A DNA stretch of 64,000 nucleotides from Vibrio sp. 10N. GTDB taxonomy: Bacteria > Pseudomonadota > Gammaproteobacteria > Enterobacterales > Vibrionaceae. This document shows positions 43,203 through 52,096 of this stretch, one piece after another (position 1 is the first letter of the stretch; the number at the start of each line of letters is the position of its first letter). Under the pieces are notes generated by a model. The model had not been told where the DNA came from. It did no database searches and was given only the letters and a program-made list of their open reading frames with translations. A program made the position numbers and the translations under genes. Location of the stretch: the NCBI RefSeq assembly GCF_036245475.1, contig NZ_BTPM01000002.1, positions 620,001-684,000 on the forward strand, in the 5' to 3' direction.

Positions 43203-44612
43203 ATGAGTCAAGAATTCGCAAAGGCGCAGAGTGGTCAACGAGTGGCCATCATTGGTGGGGGCGTTGCTGGCTCAACCGTCGCATTATACCTTGCCAAACA
43301 GGGTCTAGATGTCACTGTGTATGAGAAGAACCCGCGTCTTGTCAGTGGACCACCCATTTGCCATTTGCATGCTGGTGGCAATCTATATCGTGAAATTTCG
43401 GAGCAGCACTGTCTCGACTTACTCCAACAGTCGATTGAGTTTGTGCGCTTTTTTCCATCCGTAGTTAATGAACGCCCTACAGTAATAGCAGTGCCGCAGT
43501 CTGACGAAGGCGAGCCAGTCGCCTTATTACCACGCCTTAAGGTGCTTCGTAATGCTTACGCGAAACTCGTTGATGCAGATAGCGCCAACCAAGTGCTCGG
43601 TGCACCGGATGATTATTATCACGAATTCGATCAGCAAACATTAGTAGCTTTATCCACAAAGCCGACACCTAAAATACCACTAACTCTCGAAGATTGGCTG
43701 ATACCCTTTGCTAAGCATGCGGATCTAGAAAAGCTCAAATACCCCGTCTATGTAGTTCAAGAATATGGATTAAGCCTGTTTCGTGTGGCGTCGTCAGTAG
43801 AGTTATGGGCGCAGCAAATTGATACGTTGCATACACACATTGGCGTGAGAGTTAAACAAATACGCGACAAAGGTAATAAGTACGAAATCGAGCTCGCAAA
43901 CGGGGAGACTCAGTCGTTTGATTTTGTCGTTAATGCCTGCGGCTTTCGCACAGGCACCATCGATGATCAACTTGAAAAGCCTCGCCAAAGACTGGTTGAA
44001 TTCAAAGCAGCCTATGTGACTAAATGGGCCCAGCATCAGGATGAGAAGTGGCCAGAGGTCATTTTTCATGGCAAACGTGGCACACCACAAGGTATGGCAC
44101 AGTTGACGCCATACCCGGGTGGGTATTTTCAGCTTCACGGAATGACTAAGTCCATAACGCTGTTTGATAAGGGGTTGGTGCAGTCGACAGAGGGGACATC
44201 GCAACCCCAGCTTCCGAAACACTTAGTGGACAAGATTGACCATGGCTGGCCATCACAGGTTCAAACCTCGCGCTCACAAAGCGCCATTCAGCACGTTGCT
44301 CAGTATGTACCAAAATTTTCTTCCGCAGAGCCTGCCGGAAAGCCTTTGTACGGTGCACAACAAATTCCAGGGCAGGAGCCCAGTCTTCGCTCTGCTGATG
44401 TGAGCTTCGATGGCGCTCGATACGCACGGTTAGAAATTGTCAAAGCGTCATCAGCGTTGCTCGCAGCCAAAAAGATAATGACTCATTGGTTTTCGGAGCA
44501 TGGCGAGCACGGCAACGATTACACAGCGTTGGAGCCGAACGAAGTTGAGCAGGTCGCAAAGCGCATTGCGCGTGACCGAGGCTACCCGGAATCGCTCGCT
44601 GTTGCCTACTAA
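43203..44612 (+). CDS. FAD-dependent oxidoreductase (DadA/GMC-like fold)
   Basis: 469 residues. The N-terminal FAD-binding Rossmann motif is VAIIGGGVAGSTVALYLAKQ, with the acidic end of the second strand at TVYEKN. A second FAD contact is NACGFRTG. The middle and C-terminal parts have no membrane segment. It resembles cytosolic DAO-superfamily dehydrogenases, but the substrate cannot be assigned. It stands alone between ybbP and galE. The ribosome site is weak (TAAGAA). Confidence 0.72.
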   Translation: MSQEFAKAQSGQRVAIIGGGVAGSTVALYLAKQGLDVTVYEKNPRLVSGPPICHLHAGGNLYREISEQHCLDLLQQSIEFVRFFPSVVNERPTVIAVPQSDEGEPVALLPRLKVLRNAYAKLVDADSANQVLGAPDDYYHEFDQQTLVALSTKPTPKIPLTLEDWLIPFAKHADLEKLKYPVYVVQEYGLSLFRVASSVELWAQQIDTLHTHIGVRVKQIRDKGNKYEIELANGETQSFDFVVNACGFRTGTIDDQLEKPRQRLVEFKAAYVTKWAQHQDEKWPEVIFHGKRGTPQGMAQLTPYPGGYFQLHGMTKSITLFDKGLVQSTEGTSQPQLPKHLVDKIDHGWPSQVQTSRSQSAIQHVAQYVPKFSSAEPAGKPLYGAQQIPGQEPSLRSADVSFDGARYARLEIVKASSALLAAKKIMTHWFSEHGEHGNDYTALEPNEVEQVAKRIARDRGYPESLAVAY

Positions 44613-44714
44613 TCTACGCCTAATTCATTGGTTTATAACGATTAGAGAAAATAAAGAGTCGCAAATTCGCACTGATTGCATATAATCGCTTTAGAGAAAC
44701 ACAAGGAATTTATC

Positions 44715-45728
44715 ATGAACGTATTAGTAACGGGTGGCGCAGGCTACATCGGAAGTCACACATGTGTGCAGTTGATTGAAGCCGGTATGACGCCGATTAT
44801 TTTCGACAACCTGTACAACGCTAAATCAGCGGTGATTGATCGCATTGAGAAGATCACGAAACATCGCCCAGTGTTTGTGAGAGGTGATGTGCGTGATAAG
44901 CAAGCTCTTGTCGAAGTGATGACAGCACACAACATAGATTCCGTGATCCACTTTGCCGGTCTGAAAGCGGTCGGTGAATCTGTTGAGAAGCCTCTCGAGT
45001 ACTACGATAACAACGTTAATGGCACCCTGGTACTGGTTGATGCAATGCGTGAAGCGGGCGTGAAGCATATCGTATTTAGCTCTTCAGCAACGGTTTACGG
45101 CGATCCAGCGTCTGTGCCAATTACCGAATCTTTTCCAACCAGTGCGACCAACCCTTATGGCCGCAGTAAGTTGATGGTGGAAGAGTGTTTGACTGATTTT
45201 CACAAAGCAAACCCAGACTGGACGATAACGTTATTGCGTTACTTCAATCCGGTCGGTTCTCATCCTACAGGTGAAATGGGTGAAGATCCTCAAGGGATCC
45301 CAAATAACCTAATGCCATTTGTGTCACAGGTGGCGGTAGGGCGCCGTGAATGCTTGTCTGTATTTGGTAATGATTACCCAACACCAGATGGCACTGGAGT
45401 GCGTGATTATATTCACGTTATGGATCTGGCCGATGGTCATATTGCTGCTCTAAAAACCTTAAATGGTCAAGAAGCACTGTCAATTTATAACCTAGGTACG
45501 GGCAACGGTAGTAGCGTGCTTGAAATGGTGAAAGCATTTGAACAAGCTTCAGGTAAACCAGTTCCTTACAAAGTAGTCGAACGTCGACCAGGTGATATCG
45601 CGGAATGCTGGGCAGACCCGAGTAAAGCCAATCAGGAGCTTGGTTGGAAAGCAACGCGTAGCCTCGTGGATATGACGAAAGATGGGTGGCGCTGGCAATC
45701 GCAGAATCCGACTGGTTATCCAGATTAA
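44715..45728 (+). CDS. galE: UDP-glucose 4-epimerase
   Basis: 337 residues from the ATG at 44715 (AAGGAATTTATC upstream); an ORF start 39 bases earlier is not supported. This is an extended short-chain dehydrogenase with NAD-binding VTGGAGYIGSHT at residues 4-15 and the active-site NPYGRSK (Y-x3-K). It interconverts UDP-glucose and UDP-galactose for galactose use and surface polysaccharides. It is not with galTK here, so a sugar-nucleotide supply role is likely. Confidence 0.96.
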   Translation: MNVLVTGGAGYIGSHTCVQLIEAGMTPIIFDNLYNAKSAVIDRIEKITKHRPVFVRGDVRDKQALVEVMTAHNIDSVIHFAGLKAVGESVEKPLEYYDNNVNGTLVLVDAMREAGVKHIVFSSSATVYGDPASVPITESFPTSATNPYGRSKLMVEECLTDFHKANPDWTITLLRYFNPVGSHPTGEMGEDPQGIPNNLMPFVSQVAVGRRECLSVFGNDYPTPDGTGVRDYIHVMDLADGHIAALKTLNGQEALSIYNLGTGNGSSVLEMVKAFEQASGKPVPYKVVERRPGDIAECWADPSKANQELGWKATRSLVDMTKDGWRWQSQNPTGYPD

Positions 45729-45755
45729 TCTAGACGTTTGTCGCAGAAAATTAAC

Positions 45756-45781
45756 AAAAGGCGCTAAAAGCGCCTTTTTTT
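45756..45781 (+). terminator. Intrinsic terminator of galE
   Basis: AAAAGGCGCT, AAA, AGCGCCTTTT then more T: a perfect 10-bp stem 27 bases after the stop codon. Confidence 0.92.
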
Positions 45782-45896
45782 GATCCATGTCGCCTTATTT
45801 ATTGAATAAAAAATATCATATTGTTGAATTTTTGCTAAAATGGTTCTAGCACTTAATTTAAACAGTAAAATTAGTCTTAAACCACAAGGGGACTCC

Positions 45897-45971
45897 ATGG
45901 AGTTAGCACTCATCATTACTTTCGTTGTAGCCGCGGTTGTAATGGTTAAGAAAGAAATGGCTGCAAAATAA
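45897..45971 (+). CDS. Small single-helix membrane protein (24 residues)
   Basis: ATG at 45897 is preceded by AAGGGGACTCC, a good ribosome site. The peptide MELALIITFVVAAVVMVKKE and four more residues form one hydrophobic helix followed by a basic end, the pattern of bacterial small membrane proteins. It stands between two intrinsic terminators (45756-45781 and 46025-46050), so it has its own transcript, with an extended -10-like TGCTAAAAT upstream. The function is unknown and similar peptides are easily missed by annotation. Confidence 0.6.
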   Translation: MELALIITFVVAAVVMVKKEMAAK

Positions 45972-46024
45972 TCTTCATTCATACATTTTATTTACAAATC
46001 TTTTAACTGAATGAAATTATTAAC

Positions 46025-46050
46025 AAAAACCGACGAAAGTCGGTTTTTTT
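46025..46050 (+). terminator. Intrinsic terminator of the small membrane protein gene
   Basis: AAAAACCGAC, GAAA, GTCGGTTTTT then TT: a perfect 10-bp stem with a GNRA-type tetraloop, 53 bases after the 24-codon frame. Confidence 0.9.
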
Positions 46051-46213
46051 ATGCGTGAAATTTGCGTATTCAACGATAAACTTTTCTTATCGTCACGACC
46101 AAAAACTATCGTTTTATTTTTTGCAGCTAAACTCTTAAGGTGCACGCTCTTCCGGTCGTTCGTAACCGGCTTTTCACACTCATAAAACAATATACCTTAA
46201 AGAGGATACTGCC

Positions 46214-47119
46214 ATGCGCATTGCGATTCTATCTCGCAACGAAAACTTGTACTCAACTCGTCGCCTAAAAGAAGCAGGGGAAGCGAGGGGACATCAAGTG
46301 GATATCATTGATACCCTGCATTGCTATATGGATATTACTAGTAGTAACTCTAAAGTCCGTTATATGGGTGAGGAGTTGCCTCAGTACGATGCGGTGATTC
46401 CACGAATTGGTTCATCTATTACTTTCTACGGAACCGCTGTGGTTCGTCAGTTTGAAATGATGGGCACTTTCTGTGTTAACGAGTCCGTAGCGATTAGCCG
46501 TTCTCGTGACAAGCTGCGCTCATTACAGCTGTTATCACGTAAAGGCATTGGTCTGCCTCGCACTGGTTTTGCAAGCAAGCCAGACGATATACCAGATTTG
46601 ATTAAAAACGTTGGCGGTGCGCCACTAGTTATCAAGTTACTTGAGGGTACTCAGGGCATAGGTGTGGTACTCGCAGAGACACAAAAAGCCGCAGAAAGCG
46701 TTATCGAAGCTTTCATGGGTCTAAAAGCCAACATTTTGGTTCAAGAGTTTATCGAAGAAGCTAACGGCGCTGATATTCGTTGTTTTGTTGTCGGTGGAAA
46801 AGTGATTGCGGCAATGAAGCGACAAGCTGCCGAAGGTGAATTCCGTTCAAATCTGCATCGTGGTGGTACGGCTCAGCTAGTCAAGCTCACTAAAGAAGAG
46901 CGTGCAACAGCAGTAGCCGCTGCTAAGGCGATGGGGTTGAACTTGTGCGGGGTGGATATCCTTCAGTCAAAAAATGGTCCAGTGGTTATGGAAGTCAACT
47001 CATCACCAGGCCTAGAGGGAATTGAGAACGCGACAAGTAAAGATGTGGCGGGCCTTATTTACGAGTTTATCGAGAAAAATGCCAAGCCGAACAACAATAA
47101 AACGAAAGGACGTGGTTAA
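46214..47119 (+). CDS. rimK: Ribosomal protein S6 L-glutamate ligase RimK
   Basis: 301 residues, an ATP-grasp enzyme that adds glutamates to the C-terminus of ribosomal protein S6. Recognisable blocks are [43 protein letters not shown] and the metal-binding [15 protein letters not shown]. It is the first gene of an operon: the next ATG lies 2 bases after its stop, then rimB 4 bases after that. AAAGAGGATACTGCC precedes the start. Confidence 0.96.
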   Translation: MRIAILSRNENLYSTRRLKEAGEARGHQVDIIDTLHCYMDITSSNSKVRYMGEELPQYDAVIPRIGSSITFYGTAVVRQFEMMGTFCVNESVAISRSRDKLRSLQLLSRKGIGLPRTGFASKPDDIPDLIKNVGGAPLVIKLLEGTQGIGVVLAETQKAAESVIEAFMGLKANILVQEFIEEANGADIRCFVVGGKVIAAMKRQAAEGEFRSNLHRGGTAQLVKLTKEERATAVAAAKAMGLNLCGVDILQSKNGPVVMEVNSSPGLEGIENATSKDVAGLIYEFIEKNAKPNNNKTKGRG

Positions 47120-47121
47120 AA

Positions 47122-48141
47122 ATGGCAAAAGAGCTTGTCATAGCGGGTGTAGAAATACGCCCAGGTGAGCGTAAAGAAATCGATATCCCAGTTGCGAAAT
47201 TATACACGGACGCGGAAGTAAGTATCCCAGTCCAAGTCATTCGCGCAAAGAAAGAAGGGCCAGTGGTGTTTGTGAGCGCCGCTGTCCACGGGGATGAGTT
47301 AAATGGCATAGAGATTATTAGTCGCCTCATTGCAGAAAACTTAAAACTGCAATGCGGTACTTTGATTTACGTGCCTATGGTCAACGTGTATGGCGTACTC
47401 AACCAGAGTCGTTATATGCCGGACCGCCGAGATCTAAACCGTTGTTTTCCTGGTTCAAAGAAAGGGTCGCTGGCAGGACGTCTAGCGCATACTTTCCTAG
47501 AGAGTATTGTTTCTCATTGTGACTATGGTATCGACCTGCACACAGGCGCTATTCATCGTTCTAACTTGCCTCAAATTCGCGCAAACCTAGAAGATGAAGA
47601 GACGAAGCGTCTTGCCGAGGCGTTTGCCGTGCCAGTTTTACTCAATGCCAACATTCGCGATGGCTCATTGCGTGAAGCGGCAGTTAACCACGGTGCTCGC
47701 GTTCTGCTTTATGAAGCTGGTGAAGCACTACGATTTGACGAGTTGTCTATCCAGACAGGTGTAAAGGGCGTGCTTCGCGTGCTCAAAGCACTAGGAATGA
47801 TCCGAAAACGCGTATCGAAGGCAAAAACGGAGCCGTTCATTGCCAACCGCAGTGACTGGACTCGTGCCGATGCAAGTGGATTCGTTAAAGAATATGTTCA
47901 ACTAGGCTCTATGGTCGAAAAAGGCGAGGTCCTAGCCGACATTAACGGCCCGCTTGGTAACAATATCGGTCAGGTTACATCAAACCGCACTGGTATCATT
48001 ATCGGCAAGCAAAACATTCCTCTGGTTCAAGAAGGGGAAGCTATGTATCACATTGCGTATTTTGGAGATAACGCAGAAGAGGTATTCGAACACATCGAAA
48101 TCATGCAAGAGTCGATTGTTCCAGTAGAACCGAGCATGTAA
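47122..48141 (+). CDS. M14/AstE-aspartoacylase-family zinc hydrolase, rimK operon
   Basis: 339 residues, succinylglutamate desuccinylase/aspartoacylase superfamily. Zinc ligands are visible: H56 and E59 in AAVHGDELNG and H139 in DYGIDLHTGAIHR, with a catalytic Glu in LLYEAGEALRF. A C-terminal beta-rich biotinyl-like part (GSMVEKGEVLADINGPLG) follows. It is encoded between rimK and rimB with almost no spacing. This suggests a role in trimming glutamate tails or processing a related amide. That role is inferred from position. Confidence 0.84.
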   Translation: MAKELVIAGVEIRPGERKEIDIPVAKLYTDAEVSIPVQVIRAKKEGPVVFVSAAVHGDELNGIEIISRLIAENLKLQCGTLIYVPMVNVYGVLNQSRYMPDRRDLNRCFPGSKKGSLAGRLAHTFLESIVSHCDYGIDLHTGAIHRSNLPQIRANLEDEETKRLAEAFAVPVLLNANIRDGSLREAAVNHGARVLLYEAGEALRFDELSIQTGVKGVLRVLKALGMIRKRVSKAKTEPFIANRSDWTRADASGFVKEYVQLGSMVEKGEVLADINGPLGNNIGQVTSNRTGIIIGKQNIPLVQEGEAMYHIAYFGDNAEEVFEHIEIMQESIVPVEPSM

Positions 48142-48145
48142 CACT

Positions 48146-48583
48146 ATGCCAAACACATATAACGACAGAATGATCATTGGCAACTTAGAAGTGTGTAGCC
48201 TTCCTGAGTTGGGTATTTTTGATTTAGAAGTACGCATTGATACGGGTGCAAAAACCTCTTCGCTTCACGTAGACAACTTACAACGTGTGAAACGAGATGG
48301 TCGTTTATACGTTCAGTATGACTTGCATCCAGACATTTATCATTTGGATGAAATCGTACACTGTGAATCGTTAATTTACGACTCTAGACGTATCAAATCA
48401 TCTAACGGTGACTCAGAGCAGCGCTGCGTTATCCAAACCTTGTTCAGACTTGGTGATAGAGAGTGGCCAATTGAGATCACTTTGAGTAATCGTCAAGATA
48501 TGTCTTATATGATGTTGTTAGGACGTGAAGCGATGATCGATAAGGTATACGTCGATCCAAGCCGAGCGTTCCTGATTGATTAG
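48146..48583 (+). CDS. rimB: RimB, retropepsin-like protease linked to RimK
   Basis: 145 residues, one half of an aspartic protease (COG4067). The catalytic DTG is at residues 32-34 in VRIDTGAKTSSLH, and the flap end MMLLGREAM matches the family's alanine/glycine-rich C-terminal block. Homologues in pseudomonads act with RimK, on RimK or on glutamated S6. It is a homodimer in retropepsins. It is the last gene of the rimK operon. Confidence 0.88.
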   Translation: MPNTYNDRMIIGNLEVCSLPELGIFDLEVRIDTGAKTSSLHVDNLQRVKRDGRLYVQYDLHPDIYHLDEIVHCESLIYDSRRIKSSNGDSEQRCVIQTLFRLGDREWPIEITLSNRQDMSYMMLLGREAMIDKVYVDPSRAFLID

Positions 48584-48606
48584 ACAGTCAGCCGAACAAA
48601 TCATCT

Positions 48607-48626
48607 TAGCCGCCTTAGGGCGGCTT
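48607..48626 (+). terminator. Probable terminator of the rimK operon
   Basis: AGCCGCC, TTAG, GGCGGCT then TTGTCTT, a GC-rich stem 23 bases after the rimB stop with a broken T run. Confidence 0.65.
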
Positions 48627-48782
48627 TGTCTTGCGCGCCTATTTTTCACAACGTTCAAGTTCTCGGAGGACATTAAAGATTGAAACTTAGGTTCTATTAA
48701 CGTGGCTACCGAACAAAAGTGTGGAACAACGTTTGAAACTATCATTTGCCCCTTTTCTCGTTTCAAACCCAACAAATAACAG

Positions 48783-48903
48783 CGTCATTCCCTTGAAAAA
48801 GGGAATCTCATTCAGCGCGTCGCGAAGCTGATTTACGCGACTTAGTCGAAGGTTTTCAGTTACCTACACGCGGCAGGAGATCCTCACGTTCGTGAGGATG
48901 ACG
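48783..48903. repeat. 121-bp MITE-like dispersed repeat candidate
   Basis: Ends are CGTCATTCCC and GGATGACG, inverted over 6-8 bases. Inside are ATTCCCTT-GAAA-AAGGGAAT, GCGTCGCG...CGCGAC and ATCCTCAC-GTTC-GTGAGGAT. Short elements of this shape are frequent in Vibrio intergenic regions. Only one copy is in the window, so repetition is not shown here. Confidence 0.5.
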
Positions 48904-49135
48904 GCTACTGGGGCATGTTTGAAATGAAGAGATGTATAGCATTTCTGTCCAAAAACGATTTTGAGATTAAACAATCTTTATCAGGAGCAGTGCTTACCCT
49001 GTAAGTCGTGCTCCCCCAAAAGTTTCGAGCTTTATTGTCAGTTTTCGATCTTTGCTGTCCACCGATACAAGTTTCCATTGGAATAGTTTGTACTATAGAA
49101 ATTCTAAATACGGTTTAGCTGAACGATAGGCAAAA

Positions 49136-49162
49136 AAAAGCAGAGCACTAGGCTCTACTTTT
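49136..49162 (-). terminator. Intrinsic terminator of maoP
   Basis: AAAAG-C-AGAGC, loop, GCTCT-A-CTTTT with one mismatch, preceded on the left by a run of A that reads as T on the reverse strand, 26 bases past the maoP stop. Confidence 0.75.
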
Positions 49163-49188
49163 GCGTTTAGGAGGAAAGATCACAATAC

Positions 49189-49557
49189 TTATGCTGGCTC
49201 TAAAACGTCGTCGTTTTCCATATCGTAATCATAGTCTTTCGCAGTTTCGGTAAACTTAGATTTACTATTCAACGTATGGAAAGCTCGTCTTCCGCGTGCC
49301 AAGCGTACGTATTTAAGCCAGGTGTGTTCCAGTTTAGATTTCGCTTTGCTTGGGTTAACGATCACTTTTGTGAAGTGTTTTTCTTCGGCGTTTTCTGGAG
49401 TAATGTCACCACGTTCGAGTGCTAACATGGTTTCTCCGTAAGTCACCAAGATGTCTTCTTCAATCAGTGTAAAGTCACCCGATTTCGCGAATCCGCGTGG
49501 GAACTTTACTGCATCATAAAAACGTTTCTTGCCGTGGCGAAATTGAGTTTCAGTCAT
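49189..49557 (-). CDS. maoP: Ori-macrodomain protein MaoP (DUF413/YifE family)
   Basis: 122 residues from the ATG at 49557 (GAGG 6 bases upstream); a longer frame exists but lacks support. The block KKRFYDAVKFPRGFAKSGDF and the later LEKHF-like EEKHFTKVI identify the YifE family. In E. coli MaoP acts with the short maoS site next to it to keep the MatP-controlled state out of the origin macrodomain. It is divergent from hdfR, the same pairing as in E. coli. Confidence 0.9.
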   Translation of the reverse strand: MTETQFRHGKKRFYDAVKFPRGFAKSGDFTLIEEDILVTYGETMLALERGDITPENAEEKHFTKVIVNPSKAKSKLEHTWLKYVRLARGRRAFHTLNSKSKFTETAKDYDYDMENDDVLEPA

Positions 49558-49810
49558 AGAGACCTCAAAGCAAATAGGTAGTAAAGCAAGGTAATTCAGG
49601 GGGCTCTTTGCGATCCAAAGATGCCGAGAAGCCTTAGAATCCCGTGTTGGTTCGATGCTGAAAATAGTTGGAAATGGACAATAAAGAAAACGAATTGTTT
49701 TTGTCGAAGTCACAAATTTTCTTTATGCTTAACTAAGCTTATTTGTGTAAGAATACGTGGCTAACCAGAACGTTAGCTCAACCTATTAGAAATATCTTAA
49801 GAGTCATATT

Positions 49811-50698
49811 ATGGACGTAAAAGTATTCCAAACCTTCCTTGAAGTCGCAAAGGAGAAACATTTTGGTCGCGCATCCGAAAACCTCTACATTACACAGGCG
49901 GCGGTGAGTGCGCGCATCAAGCAACTTGAAGAATACTTTGATACGCGATTGTTCACCCGACATCGTAACAACATCCAATTGACCTCTGCTGGCCAAAGGC
50001 TAGTGGGTTATGCCGAAGTGATGGTGTCGACGCTTAAGCAGGCGACATTTGATCTGTCTCTTGAGAGCAATAAAGCATTGCAACTCACGCTTGGTGGCAC
50101 ACCTAATATTTGGGATGCGTATTTGCAAAATGGCTTGAGTGTGGTCACGGATTCTTTGACCGGCTATGGCTTTGTTGCTGAGTCTCTAGGTCGCGAACAA
50201 TTAAACCGAAAACTACTGGAGCGTACTCTGGATGTAGCTTTCTCCTTCGATCCATTCAAGGTAGAAGAATTTAAAAGCCATCAAATTGCCGAGCTGCCGT
50301 TGATACTCGTGTCTACAGAGCCAAGCAATATTGAATCGGCGTTTAATAACAAGTATGTGTATGTCGATTGGGGCACTCAGTTCGCGTTTGAGCATGCCGA
50401 TCGTCACCCAAATATTCCAGCGCCGTACCTGCGCACCTCAACGGGTCGTATTGCACTGGATTTTGTTTTGGAAAAGGGTGGTTGCGCCTATCTACCTGCG
50501 TCGCTGGTTGAGCCGTTCATTGAGTCTGAGCAGCTATTTAGAGTCGAGGGAGCGGATGAATGGGCACGACCTTTGTACATAAGCTATCGTAAAAACAGCA
50601 CCTCACTAGAGGCGATATTACAAGTTGAATCACTCATCAACACAGTTGAGCCAACCACCTCATTCGTCGTACAACAGGCGGGTGAAAGTGTGGAATAA
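49811..50698 (+). CDS. hdfR: LysR-family regulator HdfR
   Basis: 295 residues with the LysR helix-turn-helix at 15-40 (KEKHFGRASENLYITQAAVS) and a substrate-binding domain. HdfR in E. coli represses flhDC and activates glutamate synthase genes. The assignment here rests on sequence style plus divergent maoP, which is the conserved pairing. Vibrio flagella are not under flhDC, so its targets here are not known. Confidence 0.85.
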   Translation: MDVKVFQTFLEVAKEKHFGRASENLYITQAAVSARIKQLEEYFDTRLFTRHRNNIQLTSAGQRLVGYAEVMVSTLKQATFDLSLESNKALQLTLGGTPNIWDAYLQNGLSVVTDSLTGYGFVAESLGREQLNRKLLERTLDVAFSFDPFKVEEFKSHQIAELPLILVSTEPSNIESAFNNKYVYVDWGTQFAFEHADRHPNIPAPYLRTSTGRIALDFVLEKGGCAYLPASLVEPFIESEQLFRVEGADEWARPLYISYRKNSTSLEAILQVESLINTVEPTTSFVVQQAGESVE

Positions 50699-50707
50699 AG
50701 TTGTTAT

Positions 50708-50732
50708 AAAAGCCTCTTGCTAGAGGCTTTTT
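50708..50732 (+). terminator. Intrinsic terminator between hdfR and the convergent ATPase gene
   Basis: AAAAGCCTCT, TGCT, AGAGGCTTTTT: a near-perfect stem 9 bases after the hdfR stop. Confidence 0.9.
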
Positions 50733-50747
50733 CCTTCGGCGTTAGAG

Positions 50748-51914
50748 TTAATCAAATCGCTTTTCAGGGATGTCAATGTCTTGCCAAACGGCATCAATGA
50801 GCCCATACAGCTCGACAATGATTTTCTTATTGGGGAGTGAGCTAATTATCATTTTTGACTCTAATTTACGCTCTGCGGCTTGTACCGCGCTTCGGGTTGC
50901 TTTGCCGCCAACTTTCTTTACAAACGCCTGAGAAGCTTCACTGTAAATCCCTCGCTGCGCATGGAGCAATAGCAAGACCGCCTTGTCAGTTTGCGTTAAG
51001 TTCTTAACGATGTCCTCATGTCCTTCTTCGGCACGAATCGCTTCTCTGATAAAATTAACACCTTGGTTAAGCGTTCTTTGGTTGGCGACCAGTTCACGCA
51101 TTAGGTTTATTATCCAGTGTGGTGAGTGATCAATTTCGTTCCAGAAGTCGAGCAGCTCCAAGCGGTTAATATGAATGTTATAAGAATCCTTGAGCCGGTT
51201 TGTGCAATGTTCAATGAAACCGTCATCAATCACAGGAAATTCGTTCACTTGTGCAGACTGATAGAAAGGCACTTTATCGTCTTCAAAAGCCGCTTTCATG
51301 CCTGTCCTGCTCGAACCAGTGAAGATCACGGTAATTCTAGAGCTGTAAGAGTCGAACAGGGTTCTCAGGGTGTAAAGGAAGTTATCAAACGCACTCGATG
51401 TAGAAAGGTGTTGGAACTCATCCAATATGAAAACCACCTTAGAACCGCCGGCAGCCTCTATCACGGATTTAAGAAGACTCTTAATGTTGAGTAGGTCCGC
51501 GTCGCTCGCCGATCTTGGTTTGAATTCCAGTTCAACTTTGGCTATCTGATTGCCAATCGCGAGTTTTTTAATTTCTGTATTGAGGAGCCGCTTCAGCGCG
51601 CCTTCTTGCTTTATTTCATCAAGAGCGCTTGCCAGTTGCTCAGCGAATTCGGTATGAGGAGCGCTCTTGTTGCCCCACATGTTGATATAGATAGGCAACA
51701 GACCGTTGTTGATAAGCTCTGGGCTTAAATCACTTAAGAAGAACGACGTTTTGCCAATCCTGCGCGTACCTAAGTACACCATTCGAGAAAATAGCGTGTC
51801 TTTACACATATTTGTTATGTGTTGCGCTAACACTGGGCGGTGATAAAACCATGGGTCTGAATAAGGAATGTAACTGGGCTTACTCATAGTGGTATGACTC
51901 GGTGTACTCTTCAT
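50748..51914 (-). CDS. STAND/MNS-like AAA ATPase with C-terminal winged helix
   Basis: 388 residues. A Walker A variant GTRRIGKTSFFL is at 49-60, Walker B is KVVFILDEFQHLS near 158-170, and VIFTGSSRTGM is the sensor region. The C-terminal about 90 residues (LTQTDKAVLLLLHAQRGIYS) look like a winged helix-turn-helix. Proteins of this archaeal-ATPase-like type are often on mobile or defence loci, and their roles are largely unknown. It is a single gene between hdfR and mgsA with a palindrome just upstream. I do not recognise a specific family member. Confidence 0.72.
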   Translation of the reverse strand: MKSTPSHTTMSKPSYIPYSDPWFYHRPVLAQHITNMCKDTLFSRMVYLGTRRIGKTSFFLSDLSPELINNGLLPIYINMWGNKSAPHTEFAEQLASALDEIKQEGALKRLLNTEIKKLAIGNQIAKVELEFKPRSASDADLLNIKSLLKSVIEAAGGSKVVFILDEFQHLSTSSAFDNFLYTLRTLFDSYSSRITVIFTGSSRTGMKAAFEDDKVPFYQSAQVNEFPVIDDGFIEHCTNRLKDSYNIHINRLELLDFWNEIDHSPHWIINLMRELVANQRTLNQGVNFIREAIRAEEGHEDIVKNLTQTDKAVLLLLHAQRGIYSEASQAFVKKVGGKATRSAVQAAERKLESKMIISSLPNKKIIVELYGLIDAVWQDIDIPEKRFD

Positions 51915-51935
51915 TAAAATTCACTATAGCATAAT

Positions 51936-51960
51936 GAATTCATCAAGTCGTGATGAATTC
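51936..51960. promoter_or_regulatory. Candidate autoregulatory operator of the AAA ATPase gene
   Basis: GAATTCATCA, AGTCG, TGATGAATTC: a perfect 10-bp inverted repeat 22 bases before the ATPase start, overlapping the position expected for its -35 region; TATAGT lies between it and the ATG. Confidence 0.6.
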
Positions 51961-52031
51961 GGGTGAAGTTTAGCAGAACTGCGGCAGTAAAACACGAGAG
52001 GGCAAGCCAGAAAGGGAAATGGTACTCGCAT

Positions 52032-52062
52032 AAAAAGAAACATCCCCGCTTGAGCGAGGATG
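52032..52062 (-). terminator. Intrinsic terminator of mgsA
   Basis: CATCCCCGCT, TG, AGCGAGGATG with one mismatch. On the left, AAAAAGAAA reads as a T-rich tract on the reverse strand, 35 bases past the mgsA stop. Confidence 0.72.
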
Positions 52063-52096
52063 ATGTCGGTTTGCGATTAAGTATCAATGCGTGACA

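Larger units (their letters stand above)
48584..49188. other. Long intergenic region after rimB
   Basis: 605 bp between convergent rimB and maoP. It holds terminators at 48607-48626 and 49136-49162 and a 121-bp repeat-like element (48783-48903). I see no gene in the rest. Confidence 0.7.
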
